DNA of 6,167 nucleotides from Paracoccaceae bacterium (GTDB taxonomy: Bacteria > Pseudomonadota > Alphaproteobacteria > Rhodobacterales > Rhodobacteraceae), in contig NVQY01000221.1 in assembly GCA_002400675.1 (NCBI GenBank), positions 1-6,167 on the forward strand, written 5' to 3'. The position numbers were made by a program, and so were the translations under genes. This document shows positions 1-5,148 of the stretch, in pieces. Within the stretch, counting starts at the first letter, position 1. Each line of letters begins with the position of its first letter. The notes below the pieces were generated by a model, which was not told the origin of the DNA, did no database searches, and worked only from the letters and a program-made list of their open reading frames with translations.

Positions 1-1324
1 CCGGGGCCTCTTGCAGAACCGTGTGGGCGTTGGTGCCCCCAACCCCCAGCGCGTTGACCCCGGCGCGGCGCGGCCCCTTGTGCGACACCCACGGACGTAG
101 AGTGTCATTGACCCGGAACGGGCTGCTCTCAAAATCTATCGCCGGGTTCGGCGCCTCATACCCCAGACTGGGCGGAATTTGCCGATGATGCAGCCCCAAC
201 GCGGTCTTTACCAACCCCGCCACCCCGGCGGCAGTGTCCAGATGGCCGATGTTGGTCTTGACCGATCCAATCCCGCAGAACCCGATGTCGGTGGTGGTCT
301 CGCCAAACGCTTCGGTAAGGGCGGACACCTCGATCGGGTCGCCCAGATAGGTGCCGGTGCCGTGGCATTCGACGTAATCAATGGTGTCCGCCGTCACGCC
401 TGCGACCTTCAAAGCCTTGGAAATGGCCGTGGCCTGACCGTCCACCGACGGGGCCAGATACCCGGCCTTGGCGGCCCCATCATTGTTGATCGCGCTGCCC
501 TTGATCACCGCCCAGATGTGGTCGCCGTCGGCCTGCGCGTCGTCCAGCCGTTTCAGCGCCACCGCGCCCGCGCCGCTGCCAAACACCGTACCTTGGGCGC
601 GGTGATCGAACGCATGGCAATGGCCGTCCGGTGAAAGGATCTCGTTTTCCTTGAACAGATACCCGCGTCCCTGCGGCAACTCGATGGTCACGCCCCCCGC
701 CAAGGCCATGGCGCACTCGCGATTCCGCAATGCTTCGCAGGCGAAATGCACCGCCACCAGCGATGTTGAACACGCGGTTTGCAGGCCAATCGACGGCCCT
801 TTGAGGTCAAACACATGGCTGACGCGGGTGGTCAGGAAATCCTTGTCATTGCCCGTGTGGCGCAACAGGAACATGCCCACATCATCGACCAGATCCGGGT
901 TCGAACAGATGTTGAAATAGAAATAACTGCCCATGCCGCAGCCCGCATAGACCCCGACCGACCCATCCACTGTTTCGGGCGGATGGCCGGCGTTCTCCAT
1001 GGCCTCCCACGCGACTTCGAGGAACTTGCGGTGCTGCGGGTCCAGAATGGCGGCTTCCTTGGGGCTGAAACCAAAGAACTCGGCGTCGAATTCGTCGAAC
1101 CCTTTCAGACGGGCGGCGGACGGCACATAGTTCTCATGGTTGATCAGATCGGCGCGCTCGCCTGCGGCCAGCAGGGCGGCCTTGTCCAGAACCTCTATGG
1201 ATTCGACGCCGTCGCGCAGATTATCCCAGAACCGGGCGACTGAATCAGCGCCCGGAACGCACAGGGACATTCCAACAATGGCAATATCATTGCCTTGCAA
1301 AGAGGGTTCTCTATCTGTCTTCAT
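1..1324 (-). CDS. Type I polyketide synthase, N-terminal ketosynthase domain (3' end outside the window)
   Basis: The visible 441 residues form one complete beta-ketoacyl synthase domain, which catalyses decarboxylative Claisen condensation of an acyl chain with an ACP-bound extender unit. The domain begins almost at once (IAIVGM at residues 14-19). The catalytic triad is intact: Cys185 in TACSTS, His321 in ECHGTGT and His361 in KTNIGH. NDKDFLTTRVSH (159-170) and the closing GVGGTNAH (427-434) are typical of modular PKS ketosynthases, and the reading frame continues off the window. No loading module, ACP or docking segment precedes the KS, so the starter presumably comes from a separate carrier or another protein. 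The ATG at 1324 was chosen because an in-frame TGA lies shortly upstream and the KS fold needs this N-terminus; the Shine-Dalgarno is weak. Tyr326 follows GTGT where Pro is common. Downstream domains (AT, KR, ACP, thioesterase) cannot be seen, so the product is unknown. PKS assignment is very secure. Confidence 0.95.
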   Translation of the reverse strand, partial: MKTDREPSLQGNDIAIVGMSLCVPGADSVARFWDNLRDGVESIEVLDKAALLAAGERADLINHENYVPSAARLKGFDEFDAEFFGFSPKEAAILDPQHRKFLEVAWEAMENAGHPPETVDGSVGVYAGCGMGSYFYFNICSNPDLVDDVGMFLLRHTGNDKDFLTTRVSHVFDLKGPSIGLQTACSTSLVAVHFACEALRNRECAMALAGGVTIELPQGRGYLFKENEILSPDGHCHAFDHRAQGTVFGSGAGAVALKRLDDAQADGDHIWAVIKGSAINNDGAAKAGYLAPSVDGQATAISKALKVAGVTADTIDYVECHGTGTYLGDPIEVSALTEAFGETTTDIGFCGIGSVKTNIGHLDTAAGVAGLVKTALGLHHRQIPPSLGYEAPNPAIDFESSPFRVNDTLRPWVSHKGPRRAGVNALGVGGTNAHTVLQEAP

Positions 1325-1577
1325 TTGTCTGACCAAACGATCCAATTTTCGTCTATATCAGCCCGCCACACCAAGGGTTTTTTAGGCGATCACCGGGCGT
1401 GACCATAGGATTGATTGCTAAGCGTCTTTTGAGGATTCCCGTAATTGACTGATTTTAAATGATTAAACATTAAGACGCCACGCCGCATTAGCGCCATATA
1501 CGCAGGTAATACCGCTCATTTATGCTTATTGAACACTAAACGTAAACAATGCGTGTCGCCGTTTCGTCGTCGCCGGG
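1325..1577. other. Intergenic region between membrane-protein and PKS genes
   Basis: These 253 bases lie between the stop of the O-antigen ligase-like gene and the start of the PKS gene, both on the minus strand. The part 1441-1550 is about 36% GC by direct count, far below the flanking genes. It holds three TTAA tetramers in 19 bases (1455-1473) and a 7-bp inverted repeat, GCGTCTT (1422-1428) with AAGACGC (1472-1478), separated by 43 bases. No convincing rho-independent terminator follows the upstream gene. Two minus-strand mini-ORFs (18 and 26 codons) lack ribosome binding sites. The most likely content is a regulated promoter for the PKS. Confidence 0.6.
1519..1546 (-). promoter_or_regulatory. 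Candidate sigma70-like promoter for the PKS gene
   Basis: On the minus strand TTTACG (1546-1541, 4 of 6 matches to TTGACA) is followed after 16 bases by CATAAA (1524-1519, 4 of 6 matches to TATAAT). It sits in the AT-rich part of the gap and would give a 5' leader of nearly 190 bases before the PKS start. The match is modest and AT-rich DNA yields such hits by chance, so this is only a candidate. Confidence 0.25.
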
Positions 1578-3053
1578 TCACATCAACGGGCGCTGGCCTT
1601 GTTCCGGCCCGTTGGGGTCACCGGCCCGACCAATCACCGGCCCATCGCCATACGCCGGTTCGCTGCCCGCATGTTGTCGGGGTTGTTTCAGCCGCTCGGC
1701 GTAGCCCAGAATGGCCCCGGCACACATCCAGGTTATGGGAATCAGGGTGGCATTCAACAGCATATCCGCCATCGTTGCCGCCAATATGACCGCAATTGGT
1801 GCCACAAACGGCGAAATCCGCGCATTGGGCAGGGTGCGCATACGCCAGCCCAGCAACAGCAACGGAAAGGCCAGCATGCCCATTTCCGCGATATATCCAA
1901 CCCACCCGGACGAGCCGAACACAATGATCCACCGCCCGTCCGGAATGGTTTCGATTTTGCCGGATTCGGGGTTGTGAAGCAGGTTCCGCCCCCAGCCGCC
2001 CCACCCGAACAGCGGCTTTTCATCGGCCCGCTCCAGCAACCTGTTCTCGTTGTCAAAACGGTATGCCAGCGATTGTTCCCGCTTTGGGTCAATCGCTCTG
2101 GCCTGTTCCAGAATGCGCTCCAGCGGGATCACGTCGGCATTGCGCAGCATCGGGTAAGACATCGCGATCAACGCCAAAAGCATCGACAGCCGGATCAGCA
2201 TCTTGCGGCTGAGCAACAGGATCGCCGGGGTGAACACCAGCCCATAGGCCAGCGACGCGAGGCTTTTGCTCAGCAGTAACACCACCGCCAAAAAACCGGT
2301 CGTCATAGACCACCTCGTGCGGCTCTTGCCGGTGGCGGTGCGGGCCAGCGTGGCGGCGCAAACCAACGCCATGACCAGAAACAACGCCAGCCACAGGGCG
2401 TGTGGCAGGAACACGATTGGCCGGAACCCCCCGTCGCGCATCATCTGGGTAAAGCTGTGTTGAAAGAACCCATAGACCCAGATGTTGATCTGCGGGCTAA
2501 GGCGGATTTCGATCAGGGCGGGGATCGCATAGACAAGGCCTCCGATCGCGAGGGCCAGCACCAGATCGCGCAGGCCCGCAGGCGTCGACAGATACTGGCG
2601 CGCCATCAGGAACGGCAGCAGCACGATGATCTGGCCAATCAGCATCGAAAACAGATCGCGCGCGGTCAGGGCCGGCAGTTGCCCGACGATAAAGGGGATC
2701 GAAACGCTGTTGGGCAGCACCCGGAACAGCAAGGGGTCGTTGTTGGTCGCCACGGTGGGAATGACGCTAAGGACGAACAGCGCGGTCAAAATCCGGGCGA
2801 TCGCCGATTGCGGCCAGAACGCGACTTTCTTTTGCAGCACGAACACGCAGATCACAAAAGCACTGATATTGGGGATCGAGAATTTGTCCATTTCCGGCAC
2901 CAGCGGCAGATCAAATTTGGCCAGTGGTGGCAGTATCAGATAGCCCCCGACAATGGACCAGATCATCGCCCGTTCCAGCGACAACCGCCGGAACAGGATC
3001 AGACAGACCAGCGGCCAGATCATCAGCATCAGATAGGCAAGTGTGTTGGGCAT
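1578..3053 (-). CDS. O-antigen ligase/Wzy-like polysaccharide polymerase, polytopic membrane protein
   Basis: A 491-residue, strongly hydrophobic protein with about ten to twelve predicted membrane helices (for example near 5-21, 61-73, 86-103, 132-151, 161-181, 214-236, 252-283, 286-302, 376-404, 413-432, 437-452). A large hydrophilic loop at about 303-375 contains YRFDNENRLL followed by EKPLFGWGGWG (345-355), resembling the 'PLFGxG' signature of the O-antigen ligase/Wzy superfamily (PF04932 type). Members act in the inner membrane with the loop in the periplasm, joining polyprenyl-linked glycan repeats or transferring glycan to an acceptor. Polymerase and ligase cannot be told apart here. 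The ATG at 3053 begins the first helix; its Shine-Dalgarno (GAG about 8 bases upstream) is weak. After the last helix there is an unusual hydrophilic Gly/Pro/Gln-rich tail of about 37 residues (455-491). Divergent glycosyltransferase and downstream PKS genes support a role in surface glycan or glycolipid assembly. Family assignment is good; exact role is open. Confidence 0.8.
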   Translation of the reverse strand: MPNTLAYLMLMIWPLVCLILFRRLSLERAMIWSIVGGYLILPPLAKFDLPLVPEMDKFSIPNISAFVICVFVLQKKVAFWPQSAIARILTALFVLSVIPTVATNNDPLLFRVLPNSVSIPFIVGQLPALTARDLFSMLIGQIIVLLPFLMARQYLSTPAGLRDLVLALAIGGLVYAIPALIEIRLSPQINIWVYGFFQHSFTQMMRDGGFRPIVFLPHALWLALFLVMALVCAATLARTATGKSRTRWSMTTGFLAVVLLLSKSLASLAYGLVFTPAILLLSRKMLIRLSMLLALIAMSYPMLRNADVIPLERILEQARAIDPKREQSLAYRFDNENRLLERADEKPLFGWGGWGRNLLHNPESGKIETIPDGRWIIVFGSSGWVGYIAEMGMLAFPLLLLGWRMRTLPNARISPFVAPIAVILAATMADMLLNATLIPITWMCAGAILGYAERLKQPRQHAGSEPAYGDGPVIGRAGDPNGPEQGQRPLM

Positions 3054-3198
3054 TCAACGCTCGGGCATAATGATCGGGTGGGGCGGGAATATGCGGTTTG
3101 GCACCAGTGTAACAGCCCCCGATCGGGCTGTCGTGTGCCGCGTGCCGGGGCGGGGGTGGTGGACTGAAACAATGGCATTGATACAACTTTAGCCATCA
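3054..3198. other. Divergent intergenic region between O-antigen ligase-like gene and GT26 gene
   Basis: This 145-base region must hold the transcription starts for the minus-strand membrane-protein gene and the plus-strand GT26 gene, unless the latter starts translation further in. Its clearest structure is the dyad at 3112-3131. No strong -35/-10 pair was recognised on either strand; CATATT and CATTAT read as possible -10 boxes for the minus strand but lack a matching -35. A short G-rich run occupies about 3146-3161. Confidence 0.5.
3112..3131. promoter_or_regulatory. GATCGGG-centred dyad, possible shared operator
   Basis: ACAG (3112-3115) and CTGT (3128-3131) flank the perfect 10-bp palindrome CCCGATCGGG (3118-3127); the two extra bases CC at 3116-3117 make the outer arms slightly asymmetric. 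It sits near the middle of the divergent intergenic region, where one regulator could control both genes. It is not followed by a T-run on either strand, so a terminator is unlikely. The binding protein, if any, is unknown. Confidence 0.3.
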
Positions 3199-4035
3199 AT
3201 GACCCTGCGCCGGCTGTTCGCGGATGCGGGTCCGGCCTATGACCGGGTGAACCATAAGGGAAACGGGGCAAGGCCAGTGGAATTCAGGTTTGCAGACTGC
3301 AAAATCGTTTTGAACATGCCCACCATGGGCGCGTTGATGGACGAGGTAACCCGGCGGTTTCAGGCCGGGCAGGGGTTTGCGCTGGCCACGATCAACCTTG
3401 ATCATCTGGTGAAACTTGCCGCCTCCCCGGCGTTTCGTAAGGCTTACGCCGGTCAGGATCTGGTGGTTGCCGATGGCCGCCCGATCGTCACCCTGTCGCG
3501 GCTGGCCGGGCAGCCGGTCGAATTGATGCCCGGCTCTGATCTGATCGTGCCGCTGTGCCAACTGGCCGCCAGCAATCATGTGCGTGTGGCCCTTGTGGGC
3601 AGTACCGACGCCGCGTTGCGCGATGCCTCCGCCGCGCTGACCGCCAAAGTGCCCGGTCTGGAAATAACCCTGCGCATCGCGCCGTCGGGCGTGTTCGACC
3701 CCAGCAGTGACGAGGCCGGCGATATTCTGAAACAGCTCGCCGGGGCCGGGATCGGCCTGTGCTTTCTGGCGCTGGGGGCGCCGAAACAGGAAATGCTGGC
3801 ACTGCGCGGACGCGGTGAAGCCCCCGGTGTCGGGTTCGCCTCAATCGGCGCGGGTCTGGATTTCCTCGGCGGTCACCAACGCCGCGCGCCCAAAATCGCC
3901 CGCGCGCTGGGCGTCGAATGGCTATGGCGCGCCCTCAGCAGCCCCCTGCGGCTGGGGCCGCGATACGCGCGCTGTGTGGTGATCCTGCCGGGGCAGGTTG
4001 TGCAGGCGCTGCGGTTGCGGGGCAATTCGCGCTAG
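3199..4035 (+). CDS. WecG/TagA/CpsF family glycosyltransferase (GT26)
   Basis: A 278-residue protein with the full GT26 motif series: ATINLDHL (63-70), VADGRPIV (90-97) whose Asp92 aligns with the proposed catalytic-base Asp of TagA, PGSDL (111-115), VGSTDAAL (133-140), LGAPKQE (192-198), GAGLDFLGGHQRRAP (217-231) and EWLWR (240-244). Family members transfer an N-acetylhexosamine or mannosaminuronic acid from a UDP-sugar to a polyprenyl-diphosphate-linked sugar at the cytoplasmic membrane face, the second step in building a repeat unit. The family's C-terminal membrane-associating part is present through VVQALRLRG. The start is uncertain. The ATG at 3199 has no Shine-Dalgarno and gives a 26-residue unconserved N-terminus, whereas the in-frame GTG at 3277 starts right before VEFRFADCKIVLNM, where related proteins usually begin, after G-rich sequence (3257-3268). 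It stands alone on the plus strand, converging with the next gene at a 6-base gap. Sugar specificity cannot be read from sequence. Confidence 0.9.
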   Translation: MTLRRLFADAGPAYDRVNHKGNGARPVEFRFADCKIVLNMPTMGALMDEVTRRFQAGQGFALATINLDHLVKLAASPAFRKAYAGQDLVVADGRPIVTLSRLAGQPVELMPGSDLIVPLCQLAASNHVRVALVGSTDAALRDASAALTAKVPGLEITLRIAPSGVFDPSSDEAGDILKQLAGAGIGLCFLALGAPKQEMLALRGRGEAPGVGFASIGAGLDFLGGHQRRAPKIARALGVEWLWRALSSPLRLGPRYARCVVILPGQVVQALRLRGNSR

Positions 4036-4041
4036 GCTGGG

Positions 4042-5010
4042 TTACTTGTACTCAACGATTGCCGATCTACGCCCGACCCATCGGTTCAGATGGAACTGAA
4101 CCGCGCCCTGTGCCTCGGGGAATTTGCCAAGCACCGAAAACACCGCCCATTGCCAATCACCGGATTTCAACGCCAACCGGACAACCTGCGCCGGATAGAC
4201 CAGCCATAACAACGCAGCAAACGGGCTACCCACCATCAGCGCCAATATCCCAACCGGCAGACCCAAGCCCCACACCAAAGCCCGCCGCACCTCGCGGACC
4301 CAGTGGTATTCCGGCGCGGCCCCATGCAAATACGCGCCCTCGGCAAACGCATGTCCCGCCCGGCGCGAGCGCGCCCACCACTGGCCAAACCGCAGGATCT
4401 TGGCATCATGCCGGGTCATTTCCGCGTCCAGCCGTTCTATCCCCCAGCCACCCCGTCGCAGGCGCAGACACAATTCTGGCTCTTCCCCAGCGATCAACCC
4501 GTCACGATATCCACCAACGCGGGTAAGGGCGTCCCGGCGCATCAGGGCGTCGCCTCCACAGGCTTTGGCCGGGCCGATGGGCGTGTCCCATTCCAGATCG
4601 CACAGACGATTATAAACCGACGCCTCTGGGTGCTGTTCGCGCCGCCGCCCGCACACCACGGCTGTTTCCGGGTTGGCCACCAAATGCCCGGCAGCGGTGG
4701 CAACCCATCCGGCATCAACCACACAATCGCCATCAACAAACTGCACAAAATCGCACTCCGTAAGCCGCGCCACCCCGGCATTGCGCGCCCGCGCCGCGGT
4801 AAAGCCGCGCGACATGTCCAGATCAACCACCTCGGCCCCTGCATCGCGGGCGGCGGCGGGGCTGCCATCCCCGGACCCGGAATCCACATAGATCACCCGG
4901 CGCACCTGCCCCCTCAACGAGTGCAGACAGGCGACCAGCCGCGCGCCTTCGTTGCGCCCGATCACCACCGCGTCAATCACCGGCGGTGCAGGGTCAGCCA
5001 TTGGTCGCAC
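4042..5010 (-). CDS. Family 2 glycosyltransferase with C-terminal membrane anchor
   Basis: A GT-A fold inverting glycosyltransferase of about 322 residues. Nucleotide-sugar binding elements are VIGRNEG (16-22) and VDSGSGDGS (42-50); the metal-binding DxD motif is DGDC (93-96). An acceptor-side GGDALMRRD (152-160) and AGEEPELCLRLR (174-185, with the likely catalytic acidic residues) follow. HDAKILRFGQWW (201-212) resembles GT2 enzymes of exopolysaccharide clusters. Two hydrophobic segments (about 243-261 and 263-281) probably anchor the C-terminus in the inner membrane. It would add one sugar to a lipid-linked or envelope acceptor; donor and acceptor are unknown. Start choice is open: GTG at 5010 (13 bases after GGAAAGG), or ATG at 5001, three codons further in. 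The Shine-Dalgarno is ideally spaced (9 bases) for an out-of-frame ATG at 5014 that opens a six-codon ORF. The region around the ribosome binding site holds an inverted repeat. No terminator is visible in the 6-base gap to the convergent GT26 gene. Confidence 0.9.
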   Translation of the reverse strand: MRPMADPAPPVIDAVVIGRNEGARLVACLHSLRGQVRRVIYVDSGSGDGSPAAARDAGAEVVDLDMSRGFTAARARNAGVARLTECDFVQFVDGDCVVDAGWVATAAGHLVANPETAVVCGRRREQHPEASVYNRLCDLEWDTPIGPAKACGGDALMRRDALTRVGGYRDGLIAGEEPELCLRLRRGGWGIERLDAEMTRHDAKILRFGQWWARSRRAGHAFAEGAYLHGAAPEYHWVREVRRALVWGLGLPVGILALMVGSPFAALLWLVYPAQVVRLALKSGDWQWAVFSVLGKFPEAQGAVQFHLNRWVGRRSAIVEYK

Positions 5011-5018
5011 CCATCAAT

Positions 5019-5045
5019 ATCAACCTTTCCGGGGTTTCGGTTGAT
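5019..5045 (-). promoter_or_regulatory. Inverted repeat overlapping the GT2 Shine-Dalgarno
   Basis: Perfect 7-bp arms ATCAACC (5019-5025) and GGTTGAT (5039-5045) enclose a 13-base loop. On the GT2 transcript the last two G of the Shine-Dalgarno GGAAAGG (5030-5024) lie in the second arm, so a folded leader would partly hide the ribosome binding site. The same dyad could instead be a DNA operator. The arms are exact; the function is inferred. Confidence 0.35.
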
Positions 5046-5090
5046 CCACAGCGTAAAGCCTCGCGCCCGCAACAGCCAGAGGTGCGCATT

Positions 5091-5124
5091 TTAATTTGAC
5101 ACCGGAATTAATTGCGTGAACACT
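5091..5124 (+). promoter_or_regulatory. Candidate promoter/operator for xylulokinase gene
   Basis: A perfect -35 hexamer TTGACA (5096-5101) is followed after 17 bases by AACACT (5119-5124), a weak -10 (3 of 6). The -35 is embedded in a 6-bp inverted repeat, TTAATT (5091-5096) and AATTAA (5106-5111), spaced 9 bases, which could be a repressor operator of a sugar-responsive regulator. The start codon lies 24 bases beyond the -10, consistent with a short leader. Confidence 0.35.
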
Positions 5125-5136
5125 CGGGCCGCGACC

Positions 5137-5144
5137 GGGGAGGG
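5137..5144 (+). promoter_or_regulatory. Shine-Dalgarno of xylulokinase gene
   Basis: GGGGAGGG lies 4 to 6 bases before the ATG at 5149. It is the strongest ribosome binding site in the window and fixes the xylulokinase start. Confidence 0.7.
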
Positions 5145-5148
5145 TACA

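Larger units (their letters stand above)
5011..5148. other. Divergent intergenic region between GT2 and xylulokinase genes
   Basis: A 138-base region between two divergent genes. It holds an inverted repeat overlapping the GT2 ribosome binding site on the left, and an AT-rich TTGACA/TTAATT element on the right near xylulokinase. On the minus strand TAAAAT (5093-5088) is a good -10 match for the GT2 gene, but no acceptable -35 lies at the normal distance. No gene was found in it. Confidence 0.5.

Noticed and set aside
179..1243. Plus-strand ORFs (151 and 154 codons) in the PKS region
   Set aside because: They are mirror frames of the ketosynthase coding strand and show no family features.
1390..1402. 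TCAC-N5-GTGA dyad resembling a CRP/FNR half-site arrangement
   Set aside because: Spacing and flanks do not match the TGTGA-N6-TCACA or TTGAT-N4-ATCAA consensus; only 4-bp arms, likely chance.
1390..1470. 26-codon minus-strand ORF in the gap before the PKS
   Set aside because: No ribosome binding site and no recognisable features.
1455..1473. CtrA binding site from TTAA repeats
   Set aside because: The gaps between TTAA tetramers are 4, 3 and 11 bases, not the 7 required by the CtrA consensus.
1422..1478. GCGTCTT/AAGACGC inverted repeat as a terminator or mobile-element end
   Set aside because: A 43-base loop and no T-run argue against a terminator, and no transposase or target duplication is present.
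1463..1519. 18-codon minus-strand ORF in the gap before the PKS
   Set aside because: No Shine-Dalgarno and no attenuator-like codon run; expected by chance in AT-rich sequence.
2400..3167. Long plus-strand ORF (255 codons) opposite the O-antigen ligase-like gene
   Set aside because: Antisense shadow: composition is dominated by Gln, Arg, Asp and His with no recognisable motif, while the opposite strand encodes a coherent polytopic membrane protein.
4303..5094. Plus-strand ORF (263 codons) opposite the GT2 gene
   Set aside because: The minus-strand frame has clear GT2 motifs; this frame is Pro/His/Arg-rich, has no motif and runs across the divergent gap.
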